NCBI RefSeq assembly: GCF_004028635.1
Contig: NZ_RQJW01000004.1
Coordinates: 372,001 to 436,000 of the forward strand
Length of the DNA stretch: 64,000 nucleotides
Direction of reading: 5' to 3'
Source of the DNA: Streptomyces cyaneus
GTDB taxonomy: Bacteria > Actinomycetota > Actinomycetes > Streptomycetales > Streptomycetaceae
The translations under genes and the position numbers were made by a program. Below the pieces are notes generated by a model. That model saw only the letters and a program-made list of their open reading frames with translations, was not told the DNA's origin and did not search any database. This document shows positions 1-7,870 of the stretch, in pieces. The number at the start of each line of letters is the position of its first letter. The stretch's first letter is position 1.

Positions 1-76
1 GATGAGCACAGCCGACCTGGGCACAGCCGACATGAACAGCACCACGAAGGACGAGAAGGAGGCGAAGGCCGCATGA
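1..76 (+). CDS. 3' end of upstream gene, probably Hen1 RNA methyltransferase (partial)
   Basis: An open frame covers the first 25 codons of the window and ends at TGA 74-76, overlapping the next gene's start as ATGA. The visible residues are a polar, Ala/Thr/Lys-rich tail with no recognisable domain. I infer Hen1 (3'-terminal RNA ribose 2'-O-methyltransferase) only from context, because hen1 commonly sits directly upstream of bacterial pnkp and the two proteins form one RNA repair system. The body of the gene lies outside the window, so the identity cannot be confirmed here. Confidence 0.45.
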   Translation, partial: MSTADLGTADMNSTTKDEKEAKAA

Positions 77-2619
77 CCGAGAACCAGACACCGCAGGGAC
101 GCGTCCTGCCCGTCACCGACCTCTCCCTCGTTGTGCTCATCGGCGCCTCTGGCTCCGGGAAGTCCACCTTCGCCCGCCGGAACTTCAAGCCCACCGAGGT
201 CATCTCCTCCGACTTCTGCCGCGGCCTGGTCTCCGACGACGAGAACGACCAGAGCGCGACCCGGGACGCCTTCGACGTCCTGCACTACATCGCGGGCAAG
301 CGCCTGGCCGCCGGCCGCCGTACCGTCGTCGACGCCACCAGCGTGCAGCAGGACTCCCGGCGGCAGCTGGTCGAGCTGGCCAGGCAGTACGACGTGCTGC
401 CGATAGCCATCGTGCTCGACGTGCCCGAGGAGGTGTGCGCCGAGCGCAACGCGGCCCGCACCGACCGCGCCGACATGCCGCGCCGCGTCATCCAGCGGCA
501 CACCCGCGAACTCCGTCGGTCCCTGCGGCACTTGGAACGCGAGGGCTTCCGCAAGGTGCACGTCCTGCGGGGGGTGGAGGACGTCGAGAACGCCACCGTC
601 GTCACCGAGAAGCGCTTCAACGACCTCACCCACCTCACCGGCCCCTTCGACATCATCGGCGACATCCACGGCTGCGCCTCCGAGTTGGAGTCGCTGCTCG
701 GCAAGCTGGGCTACGTCGACGGCGCGCACCCGGACGGCCGTACCGCCGTCTTCGTCGGCGACCTCGTCGACCGCGGCCCCGACAGCCCGGGCGTGCTGCG
801 GCGCGTGATGTCGATGGTGAAGTCGGGCAACGCGCTGTGTGTGCCGGGCAACCACGAGAACAAGTACGGCCGTCACCTCAAGGGCCGCAAGGTCCAGCAC
901 ACGCACGGACTCGCCGAGACCATCGAGCAGATGGAGGGCGAGAGCGACGAGTTCCGGGCCGAGGTACGGGAGTTCATCGACGGACTGGTCAGCCACTACG
1001 TCCTCGACGGCGGCCGGCTGGTCGTCTGCCACGCCGGTCTGCCGGAGAAGTACCACGGCCGTACGTCGGGACGGGTGCGTTCGCACGCGCTGTACGGCGA
1101 CACCACCGGGGAGACCGACGAGTTCGGGCTGCCGGTGCGCTACCCGTGGGCCGAGGACTACCGAGGCCGGGCGGCTGTGGTGTACGGCCACACTCCGGTC
1201 CCGGAGGCCACATGGCTGAACAACACCATCTGCCTCGACACCGGCGCCGTCTTCGGCGGCAAGCTGACCGCGCTGCGCTGGCCGGAGCGGGAACTGGTCG
1301 ACGTACCGGCCGAGCAGGTCTGGTACGAGCCGACCAAGCCGCTGCGGACGGAGGCACCCGGCGGGCACGACGGGCGACCGCTGGACCTGGCGGACGTGCA
1401 CGGGCGCAGGGTCGTGGAGACGCGGCACGCCGGCCGGGTGTCCGTCCGTGAGGAGAACGCGGCGGCGGCCCTGGAGGTCATGAGCCGCTTCGCGGTCGAC
1501 CCGCGCCTGCTGCCGTACCTGCCACCGACGATGGCACCGACGGCGACGTCGCACATCGAGGGCTACCTCGAGCACCCGGCCGAGGCCTTCGCGCAGTACA
1601 AGGAGGACGGGGTCGAGCGGGTCGTGTGCGAGGAGAAGCACATGGGTTCGCGCGCGGTGGCTCTGGTGTGCCGGGACGCGGAGGCTGCGCGCAAGCGATT
1701 CGGGGTCGACGGCCCTACGGGGTCGCTGTACACCCGTACCGGTCGCCCCTTCTTCGACGACGAGTCGGTGACGGAGACGATCCTGGAGCGGTTGCGGACG
1801 GCGATCGGAGAGGCCGGCCTCTGGGACGAGCTGGCGACCGACTGGCTGCTGCTCGACGCCGAGCTGATGCCGTGGTCGCTGAAGGCGCAGGGCCTGCTGC
1901 GCTCGCAGTACGCGGCGGTCGGCGCCGCCTCCGGGGCGGTGTTCCCGGGTGCGCTGGCCGCCCTGGAGGGTGCTGCGGCGCGCGGCGTCGACGTGTCCGG
2001 CCTGCTGGCGCGCCAGCGCGAACGGGCCTCGGACGCCTCGGCGTTCACGGAGGCGTACCGCCGCTACTGCTGGCCGACGGACGGCCTGGACGGCGTACGC
2101 CTGGCCCTCTTCCAGCTCCTGGCCGTCCAGGGCCGCAGCCTCGCCGGGCTCCCGCACGACGAGCAGCTCGCGCTCCTCGACCGGCTGGTGGAGCACGACA
2201 GCACGGGTCTGCTCCAGACGACCCGTCGCCTGTACGTCGACACCGGCGACCCGGAGTCGGTGCGGGCCGGCGTCGACTGGTGGCTGGAGATGACGGGCCG
2301 CGGCGGCGAGGGCATGGTCGTCAAGCCGCTGGGTGCGGTCGTACGCAGCGAGCAGGGGCGGCTGGTACAGCCCGGCATCAAGTGCCGGGGCCGTGAGTAC
2401 CTGCGGATCATCTACGGTCCGGAGTACACGCGCCCGGACAACCTGGCCCGGCTGCGGCAGCGGTTCCTCAACCACAAGCGGTCCCTCGCCATCCGCGAGT
2501 ACGCGCTGGGGCTGGAGGCCCTGGACCGGCTGGCGGAGGGCGAGCCGCTGTGGCGGGTGCACGAGGCGGTGTTCGGGGTGCTGGCGCTGGAGTCGGAGCC
2601 GGTGGACCCCCGGCTGTGA
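73..2619 (+). CDS. pnkp: Polynucleotide kinase-phosphatase-ligase Pnkp (RNA end-healing and sealing)
   Basis: An 848-aa three-domain RNA repair enzyme that phosphorylates 5' ends, removes 2',3'-cyclic or 3' phosphates and has a ligase-type adenylyltransferase domain. The kinase P-loop GASGSGKST is at residues 24-32. The calcineurin-type phosphatase follows, with GDIHG near 196, GDLVDRG near 228 and GNHE near 259. The C-terminal adenylyltransferase has motif I EEKHMGSRA, with candidate nucleophile Lys522. Length and domain order fit bacterial Pnkp. The ATG overlaps the upstream stop by 4 nt, indicating translational coupling with probable Hen1. In this family Hen1 methylates the repaired end so that the same cleavage cannot recur. 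The gene converges on the NAD kinase-like gene with 19 nt between stops. All key motifs look intact. Confidence 0.93.
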   Translation: MTENQTPQGRVLPVTDLSLVVLIGASGSGKSTFARRNFKPTEVISSDFCRGLVSDDENDQSATRDAFDVLHYIAGKRLAAGRRTVVDATSVQQDSRRQLVELARQYDVLPIAIVLDVPEEVCAERNAARTDRADMPRRVIQRHTRELRRSLRHLEREGFRKVHVLRGVEDVENATVVTEKRFNDLTHLTGPFDIIGDIHGCASELESLLGKLGYVDGAHPDGRTAVFVGDLVDRGPDSPGVLRRVMSMVKSGNALCVPGNHENKYGRHLKGRKVQHTHGLAETIEQMEGESDEFRAEVREFIDGLVSHYVLDGGRLVVCHAGLPEKYHGRTSGRVRSHALYGDTTGETDEFGLPVRYPWAEDYRGRAAVVYGHTPVPEATWLNNTICLDTGAVFGGKLTALRWPERELVDVPAEQVWYEPTKPLRTEAPGGHDGRPLDLADVHGRRVVETRHAGRVSVREENAAAALEVMSRFAVDPRLLPYLPPTMAPTATSHIEGYLEHPAEAFAQYKEDGVERVVCEEKHMGSRAVALVCRDAEAARKRFGVDGPTGSLYTRTGRPFFDDESVTETILERLRTAIGEAGLWDELATDWLLLDAELMPWSLKAQGLLRSQYAAVGAASGAVFPGALAALEGAAARGVDVSGLLARQRERASDASAFTEAYRRYCWPTDGLDGVRLALFQLLAVQGRSLAGLPHDEQLALLDRLVEHDSTGLLQTTRRLYVDTGDPESVRAGVDWWLEMTGRGGEGMVVKPLGAVVRSEQGRLVQPGIKCRGREYLRIIYGPEYTRPDNLARLRQRFLNHKRSLAIREYALGLEALDRLAEGEPLWRVHEAVFGVLALESEPVDPRL

Positions 2620-2638
2620 GGTCAGCGGCTGTTACCCG

Positions 2639-3538
2639 TCAGTCGACGAGTCGCAGCCGCTCCCGGCACACGCCCACGCGGAGGGTCTGACCCCAGGTCA
2701 GCTCGACCGCGTCCGTCTCCATTCCGTCCCCGAAGGCGACGAGCCGCTCGGACTCGACGGTGAGGTGGAGACGGGTCGCGGCGGCGAGTTCCCCGGCCAC
2801 CAGTGACGTACCGGTGGCCGGGGAGGGCCAGGCCTCCCGTACGAACCACAGCAGGCGTTCCTCCGTGGGGGCGGGCAGCCGCAACTGCCCGCCCCTCTCC
2901 TGCCACACCGACCGGATCCATCCGGTCGCCCCCGTCCCGGTGCCGATCAGCACCCCGGACGAAGCCTGGGCCTCGACGACACCCCCGTCGTCCTCCAGGC
3001 CCAGGCGGTATCGGGCCGTCTGGTGTCCGACGGCGCCCAGGTAGATCTCGTTCAGGGCCACGAGCCGCTGTGTGTCGTCGGCGACGGCCTCGACCATGGT
3101 GAGTTCTTCGCAGTGGCCCCTTCCGGATTGCGTGGCGGTGAGCAACGGGCCTGCGTCCTCGGGGCGATGGCGCACCAGGATTCCGGGGTTGCGACCAGGA
3201 TCGGTGTCGATGCCCAACACCGGCTGCCCGGCGAGGTACTTGGCGACGTTGGCCACCAGGCCGTCCTGTCCGACCACGACCACGACGTCCTCGGGGGCGA
3301 ACAGGAAGCGGTCCAAGTCGGCCCGCTCGACCCGGGTCTGACGCCAGGTCAGGGGGATCGCCGAGGCGACCTCCGCCAGCGCCTGTCGCGTCCGGCGATG
3401 GCGTTCGGCGACTTCCTCGATGTCGCGGCCCCGGGAGGCGAGGAAGAAGGCGGCCTGGCCGTGCGTACCGTGCCGGGCCACCAACTCCTCGTACTCCGTG
3501 GTGCGATGGACGAGGACGACGCGGGGCGCGAGGCTCAC
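2639..3538 (-). CDS. NAD kinase-like protein
   Basis: A 299-aa protein of the NAD kinase / diacylglycerol kinase-like superfamily. Family-type signatures are a GQDGLVANVAKYL segment near residue 90, in the position of the usual GGDGT motif, then GIDTDPGRNPG near 110, an ALNEIYLG segment equivalent to the NE motif near 160, and a glycine-rich GTGTGATGW near 200. The glycine-rich motif is altered (GQDG instead of GGDG), so it may be a divergent or specialised kinase rather than the housekeeping NAD kinase. It is translationally coupled to the SPFH gene upstream (start 3538, upstream stop 3535; 4-nt ATGA overlap), so the two probably act together. Substrate unproven. Confidence 0.72.
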   Translation of the reverse strand: MSLAPRVVLVHRTTEYEELVARHGTHGQAAFFLASRGRDIEEVAERHRRTRQALAEVASAIPLTWRQTRVERADLDRFLFAPEDVVVVVGQDGLVANVAKYLAGQPVLGIDTDPGRNPGILVRHRPEDAGPLLTATQSGRGHCEELTMVEAVADDTQRLVALNEIYLGAVGHQTARYRLGLEDDGGVVEAQASSGVLIGTGTGATGWIRSVWQERGGQLRLPAPTEERLLWFVREAWPSPATGTSLVAGELAAATRLHLTVESERLVAFGDGMETDAVELTWGQTLRVGVCRERLRLVD

Positions 3539-4572
3539 GCCCGCTCCTGCGTCCCGAGCCTGGCCAGCAGGCCCGTCAGCACGTCCGGCGACACCGTCAC
3601 GCTGTCGATCCGCGGCAGGTTCTCCGCCAGCCGTGTCCCGGTGAGCGCGTGCAGCGTGGCCACGTCCACCTCCGCGTGCACCCGCAGCCAGGCCGCCTGC
3701 GCCTGCGCCCGCGCCTCACCGACCTCGCGCGCGCCCTCGGCCTCGGCCCGGGCCAGCCGTACGGACCGGGTGGCCTCCGCCTCGGCGAGCCGTACGGTCC
3801 GTGCCGCCTCGGCCTCGGCCCTGACCGCGTCCGCGGCGGCGTGCTCCTCGGCCTCCCGCCGCGCGTTCGTGCCCCGCTGGTCGACCAACTGCTCCTCGCG
3901 GCGGGCGAGTTCGATCTGGCTGGCCAGTTCGTTCTCGGCGATCGCGCGCTCCCGCTCGACGGCCACCGCCCGCCGCTCGTACGTCGCCCGGTCCGCCTCC
4001 TGCTGGATCTGCTCACGGGCAGGGGTGCGCAGCGCCCGCTCCACCTCGGGTTCCGGACGCAGCGCCATGACGCGTACGGCGACCACCTCGATGCCGGTCG
4101 CCGGGAGGCGGGGCTCCCCGGCCAGGCCCGCCGCGATCCGCTCCCGTACCGCGGTCACGCCGTCGACCAGCGCCGCCGACAGGGGAGTGCGGGCGAGGAC
4201 GTCCAGCGCGTGCTGCTGGGCCGTCTCCGTCAGGAGCGTCCCGAGCTGCTCCAGCGGTGTGCCGCGCCAGGCGCCCGTGTCCGGGTCGACGGAGAAGTCC
4301 AGGCGGGTCGCGGCCACCGCGGGGTCGCTGATCCGGTAGGTGACCGTCGCCTGTACGGCCACGTCCTGGAAGTCGGACGTACGGGCATGGAAGGTCATCG
4401 CCAACTCCCGGTCGTCGACCGGCACTTCGGAGAGCGCGGCGGTCAGGGAGCGGAACCAGAAGCTCAGTCCCGGGCCGTCGTGCACAAGCCGGCCGGAGCG
4501 GTGGTGGCGGATGTGCGCCGTCGGAGCGCCCCGCAGATGGCGCCACCCCAGGCGCCGGGTGATGTCGGCCAT
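3535..4572 (-). CDS. SPFH/Band 7 domain protein with long coiled coil
   Basis: About 345 aa. The N-terminal part resembles an SPFH (stomatin/prohibitin/flotillin) domain. The C-terminal half, roughly residues 195-300, is an Ala/Glu/Arg-rich coiled coil with repeated EAEAxR units, as in flotillin-like scaffolds. I chose the ATG at 4572 because GAGGGGAT lies just upstream; a longer frame to 4629 would run into the divergent promoter. No clear transmembrane helix or signal peptide is visible, so it may be a peripheral or cytoplasmic assembly. It is co-transcribed with the NAD kinase-like gene and divergent from arcA across a 121-bp region holding two matched palindromes. Molecular function unknown. 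Confidence 0.78.
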   Translation of the reverse strand: MADITRRLGWRHLRGAPTAHIRHHRSGRLVHDGPGLSFWFRSLTAALSEVPVDDRELAMTFHARTSDFQDVAVQATVTYRISDPAVAATRLDFSVDPDTGAWRGTPLEQLGTLLTETAQQHALDVLARTPLSAALVDGVTAVRERIAAGLAGEPRLPATGIEVVAVRVMALRPEPEVERALRTPAREQIQQEADRATYERRAVAVERERAIAENELASQIELARREEQLVDQRGTNARREAEEHAAADAVRAEAEAARTVRLAEAEATRSVRLARAEAEGAREVGEARAQAQAAWLRVHAEVDVATLHALTGTRLAENLPRIDSVTVSPDVLTGLLARLGTQERA

Positions 4573-4588
4573 GAGATCCCCTCGCTTT

Positions 4589-4637
4589 TCGTCATGCAGA
4601 CGATAATCGCGAGAGTCGCTTGTCGTCAAGGGGACGA
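4589..4637. promoter_or_regulatory. Two copies of the palindrome TCGTC-N5-GACGA in the SPFH/arcA divergent promoter
   Basis: TCGTC-ATGCA-GACGA occupies 4589-4603 and TCGTC-AAGGG-GACGA occupies 4623-4637. The arms and spacer length are identical and the centres are 34 bp apart. Between them lies a TCGCGA palindrome (4607-4612). The placement between two divergent starts fits a dimeric repressor or activator binding two sites. The regulator is unknown; I do not recognise this as an ArgR box. Confidence 0.55.
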
Positions 4638-4693
4638 AAAAGGAAACGGTCGAGCAGGGGGTGAACCCGGTCGTCGATGGTCAGGATGGAGTC

Positions 4694-5917
4694 ATGGGAT
4701 TCCATGTCGACTCCGAGGCCGGGCGGCTGCGCCGCGTCATCCTGCACCGGCCGGATCTCGAGCTCAAAAGGCTCACCCCCAGCAACAAGGACGCGCTGCT
4801 CTTCGACGACGTGCTGTGGGTGCGCCGGGCGCGCGCCGAGCACGACGGGTTCGCCGACGTCCTGCGCGACCGCGGGGTCACCGTCCACCTCTTCGGCGAT
4901 CTGCTCACCGAGGCCCTGGAGATCCCGGCGGCCAGGAGGCTCGTCCTGGACCGGGTCTTCGACGAGAAGGAGTACGGGGTGCTGGCCACGGACCACCTCC
5001 GTGCCGCCTTCGAAAGCCTGCCCTCCGCCGAGCTGGCCGAGGCCCTCGTCGGCGGCATGACCAAGAGGGAGTTCCTGGAGGCGCACCCCGAGCCGACCTC
5101 CGTGCGCTTCCACGTCATGGAGCTCGACGACTTCCTCCTCGCCCCCCTCCCCAACCACCTCTTCACCCGCGACACCTCCGCCTGGATCTACGACGGCGTC
5201 TCCGTCAACGCCATGCGCTGGCCGGCCCGGCAGCGCGAGACGGTCCACTTCGAGGCGATCTACCGGCATCACCCCCTCTTCCGTGACGAAACGTTCCACG
5301 TCTGGTCCGAGGGGCAGGCCGACTACCCCTCCACCATCGAGGGCGGGGACGTCCTGGTGATCGGCAGCGGCGCGGTCCTCATCGGGATGAGCGAGCGGAC
5401 CACCCCCCAGGCCGTCGAGATGCTCGCGCACAAGCTGTTCGCCGCCGGGTCGGCCCAGACGATCGTGGCCCTCGACATGCCCAAGCGGCGCGCCCTCATG
5501 CACCTCGACACCGTGATGACGATGGTCGACGGCGATGTCTTCACCCAGTACGCCGGGCTCGGCATGCTCCGCTCGTACACCATCGAGCCGGGCGTCGGCG
5601 ACAAGGAGTTGAAGGTCACCGACCATCCGCCGGAGCACATGCACCGCGCGATCGCCGCCGCCCTGGGCCTCAGCGAGATCCGCGTCCTGACCGCGACCCA
5701 GGACGTCCACGCGGCCGAGCGCGAGCAGTGGGACGACGGCTGCAATGTGCTGGCCGTCGAGCCGGGGGTCGTGGTCGCCTACGAGCGGAACTCCACCACC
5801 AACACGCATCTGCGCAAGCAGGGCATCGAGGTGATCGAGATCCCGGGCAGCGAACTGGGGCGGGGGAGGGGCGGGCCGCGCTGTATGAGCTGTCCGGTCG
5901 AGCGGGAGGCCGTGTGA
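4694..5917 (+). CDS. arcA: Arginine deiminase
   Basis: A 407-aa enzyme hydrolysing L-arginine to citrulline and ammonia in the cytoplasm. Family signatures are the FTRD motif, EGGD, HLDT and the C-terminal nucleophile Cys in RGGPRCMSCP. The start is the ATG at 4694 behind GGATGGAG; a GTG at 4661 in the same frame has poor ribosome-binding-site spacing. The next gene on the strand, 124 bp on, is ornithine carbamoyltransferase, giving the first two steps of the arginine deiminase route. No carbamate kinase is present in the window, so an ATP-yielding pathway is not complete here. Divergent from the SPFH gene. Confidence 0.95.
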   Translation: MGFHVDSEAGRLRRVILHRPDLELKRLTPSNKDALLFDDVLWVRRARAEHDGFADVLRDRGVTVHLFGDLLTEALEIPAARRLVLDRVFDEKEYGVLATDHLRAAFESLPSAELAEALVGGMTKREFLEAHPEPTSVRFHVMELDDFLLAPLPNHLFTRDTSAWIYDGVSVNAMRWPARQRETVHFEAIYRHHPLFRDETFHVWSEGQADYPSTIEGGDVLVIGSGAVLIGMSERTTPQAVEMLAHKLFAAGSAQTIVALDMPKRRALMHLDTVMTMVDGDVFTQYAGLGMLRSYTIEPGVGDKELKVTDHPPEHMHRAIAAALGLSEIRVLTATQDVHAAEREQWDDGCNVLAVEPGVVVAYERNSTTNTHLRKQGIEVIEIPGSELGRGRGGPRCMSCPVEREAV

Positions 5918-5974
5918 ATACCTATGGGGTCGCACGTGTGGCCGCGTGAAGCTCAGCCGGCTCGAACGTGCGGC

Positions 5975-6002
5975 CGTATAGAAATGCTGAAGGTCGTATA
6001 GA
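5975..6002 (+). promoter_or_regulatory. Direct repeat CGTATAGA upstream of argF
   Basis: CGTATAGA occurs at 5975-5982 and again at 5995-6002, exactly 20 bp apart, in the 124-bp gap before the ornithine carbamoyltransferase start. The spacing is about two helical turns and the sequence is locally AT-rich, so the segment may hold the promoter or a regulator site. It does not clearly fit the Streptomyces ARG-box consensus. Confidence 0.3.
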
Positions 6003-6041
6003 CTTCCAGGGTCCTTGTACTCGTACCTCTGGAGCGCCCCC

Positions 6042-7049
6042 ATGGCGACTGTCCCGACCGCCCTCGCCGGCCGCCACTTCCTCAAGGAGCTCGACTTCAC
6101 CGAGCAGGAGTTCCGCGGGCTGATCGAGCTGGCCGCCGAGCTGAAGGCCGCCAAGAAGGCCGGGACCGAGACGCAGTACCTGCGCGGCAAGAACATCGCG
6201 CTGATCTTCGCGAAGACCTCGACTCGTACGCGCTGCGCGTTCGAGGTCGCGGCCGCCGACCAGGGTGCCTCGACGACGTACCTCGACCCGTCCGGCTCGC
6301 AGATCGGCCACAAGGAGTCCGTGAAGGACACCGCGCGCGTGCTGGGGCGGATGTACGACGGGATCGAGTACCGCGGGGGCAGCCAGGCGAAGGTGGAGGA
6401 GCTGGCCGCGTACGCCGGCGTGCCCGTCTACAACGGCCTGACCGACGACTGGCACCCCACCCAGATGCTCGCCGACGTGCTGACGATGACGGAGCACAGC
6501 AGCAAGCCCCTCAACGAGATCACCTTCGCCTACCTGGGCGACGCCCGCTTCAACATGGGCAACTCCTACCTCGTCACCGGCGCCCTGCTCGGCATGGACG
6601 TCCGCATCGTCGCGCCCAAGGAGTACTGGCCCGGTGACGAGGTCGTGGCCCGGGCCCGCAAGCTGGCGGAGGGCAGTGGTGCCACCATCACGCTCACCGA
6701 GGACGTCACCGAGGGTGTCCGCGGCGCCGACTTCGTCGCCACCGACGTCTGGGTCTCCATGGGTGAGCCCAAGGAGGTCTGGGACGAGCGGATCGCCGCG
6801 CTCGGCTCCTACGCCGTGACCATGGACGTCCTGCGCGCCACCGGGAACCCGGACGTCAAGTTCCTGCACTGTCTGCCGGCCTTCCACGACCTCGGCACGA
6901 AGGTCGGCCAGGAGATCTTCGAGAGCCACGGCCTGGACTCTCTCGAGGTGACCGACGAGGTCTTCGAGTCGGCGCACTCGGTGGTCTTCGACGAGGCGGA
7001 GAACCGGATGCACACGATCAAGGCGGTTCTGGTGGCGACGCTGGGTTGA
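6042..7049 (+). CDS. argF: Ornithine carbamoyltransferase
   Basis: A 335-aa cytosolic enzyme interconverting ornithine plus carbamoyl phosphate with citrulline plus phosphate. The carbamoyl-phosphate motif STRTRCAF lies near residue 58 and the ornithine-site HCLP motif near 276; the length is normal. The start is the ATG at 6042 behind GGAG, with the typical N-terminus MATVPTALAG; an upstream in-frame ATG at 6015 lacks a ribosome-binding site. Proximity to arcA suggests a catabolic role (arcB-like), but Streptomyces often keep their only OTC at such a position, so anabolic and catabolic roles cannot be separated from sequence. Confidence 0.94.
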   Translation: MATVPTALAGRHFLKELDFTEQEFRGLIELAAELKAAKKAGTETQYLRGKNIALIFAKTSTRTRCAFEVAAADQGASTTYLDPSGSQIGHKESVKDTARVLGRMYDGIEYRGGSQAKVEELAAYAGVPVYNGLTDDWHPTQMLADVLTMTEHSSKPLNEITFAYLGDARFNMGNSYLVTGALLGMDVRIVAPKEYWPGDEVVARARKLAEGSGATITLTEDVTEGVRGADFVATDVWVSMGEPKEVWDERIAALGSYAVTMDVLRATGNPDVKFLHCLPAFHDLGTKVGQEIFESHGLDSLEVTDEVFESAHSVVFDEAENRMHTIKAVLVATLG

Positions 7050-7077
7050 GTGAGGGATCGCGCCGTAGAGGCCCGGG

Positions 7078-7530
7078 TTACGTCGGGCGGCGTTGAGCGG
7101 GTACGACCGGCAGTCTGAACCACACCGCCTTGCCGGAATCGGTGGGGCGGTGGCCGCAGGACGAGCTCAGGGTGCGGATCAGCAGCAGGCCGCGGCCGTG
7201 CTCCTGCCAGGGGTCGGGCTCCCCGTCGGCGGGCCGGGTCAGATTGCCCGGCGGTGCCGGGTCCGGGTCGTGCACCTCGACCTGGCAGCCGGACGGCAGC
7301 AGCTCCAGCACCAGCTCTATCGGGCCGTTCCCCGCGGTGTGCTCCACCGCGTTCGCGACCAGCTCCGCCGTGAGCAGCTCCGCGGTGTCGCTGTCGGCGG
7401 AATGCTCCAGCTCGGCCAGCGCCGTACGGACCAGTGCGCGGGCGACGGGCACGGCCGCGACCGTGTGCGGCAGTGCGATACGCCAGGAGGCGGAGGCTGC
7501 GGGGCGATCTTGCAAGGCGGGTCCGTTCAT
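7078..7530 (-). CDS. ATP-binding regulatory protein (GHKL / anti-sigma kinase-like)
   Basis: A 150-aa single-domain HATPase_c protein of the kind abundant in Streptomyces, related to RsbW/SpoIIAB anti-sigma kinases. The N-box is ELVANAVEHT near residue 57, followed by VEVHDPDPAPP (G1-like) and GRGLLLIRTLS near 119 (G2-like). It has no membrane segment or sensor domain, so it probably acts in the cytoplasm by binding or phosphorylating a partner, which is not encoded nearby. The ATG at 7530 follows AGGAC. It is convergent with argF (28 nt apart) and divergent from the aromatic-catabolism operon. Confidence 0.8.
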   Translation of the reverse strand: MNGPALQDRPAASASWRIALPHTVAAVPVARALVRTALAELEHSADSDTAELLTAELVANAVEHTAGNGPIELVLELLPSGCQVEVHDPDPAPPGNLTRPADGEPDPWQEHGRGLLLIRTLSSSCGHRPTDSGKAVWFRLPVVPAQRRPT

Positions 7531-7701
7531 GAGCAGGCTGTCCTGCTTTCAACCTTATGAATGGTACGGCGCCACCCGGCAGACGCATCCGAAGGGCACC
7601 GTTCGGGACCTTCGGCCCCGACTGCTGGGCGGCTTACCCGGGTGAACGGTCGGCCTCGCACGGCTGATCCCGCCGTTACGGGGGTGTCGCCGAGCCGTGA
7701 C

Positions 7702-7727
7702 GGATGTGACGGGGCCAGGTCACATCC
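7702..7727. promoter_or_regulatory. Inverted repeat GGATGTGAC-N8-GTCACATCC
   Basis: Perfect 9-bp arms with an 8-bp spacer, in the divergent region upstream of the enoyl-CoA hydratase gene. The TGTGA/TCACA half sites recall CRP or GntR-family operators, but the spacing (10 bp between the pentamers) differs from classical CRP. It is unlikely to be a terminator because both flanking genes point away. Regulator unknown. Confidence 0.45.
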
Positions 7728-7770
7728 AGCGCGGGCCGTGGCCGCACCCGAATGGCTTATTGCGCGACCG

Positions 7771-7797
7771 TGACGACAGTCAAAGTTGAGTGATAGC
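7771..7797 (+). promoter_or_regulatory. Operator-like palindrome TGACGACAGTCA with GATA box (copy 1)
   Basis: TGAC-GACA-GTCA at 7771-7782 is followed after exactly 9 nt by GATAGC (7792-7797), a plausible -10 element. The same 12-mer, and the same 9-nt distance to a GATA box, recurs at 13725-13751 before the acyl-CoA dehydrogenase gene of this locus. Likely operator of a regulator shared by the two operons, with the PaaX-like protein at 11192-12004 the obvious candidate. Confidence 0.6.
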
Positions 7798-7870
7798 TTC
7801 GAAGGGTAGAGCTCCAGGGGTAGAGCTCAGTGAGGCAGTGCCCGCCGTCCGCCCGAGGAGGCCGCACGTC

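Larger units (their letters stand above)
7531..7870. other. Intergenic region between GHKL ATPase gene and enoyl-CoA hydratase
   Basis: A 340-bp divergent region. It holds a 9-bp-arm inverted repeat at 7702-7727, the operator-like palindrome TGACGACAGTCA at 7771-7782 with a GATAGC box at 7792-7797, and the GAGGAGG ribosome-binding site (about 7856-7862) of the hydratase gene. I see no further gene in it. Confidence 0.6.
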
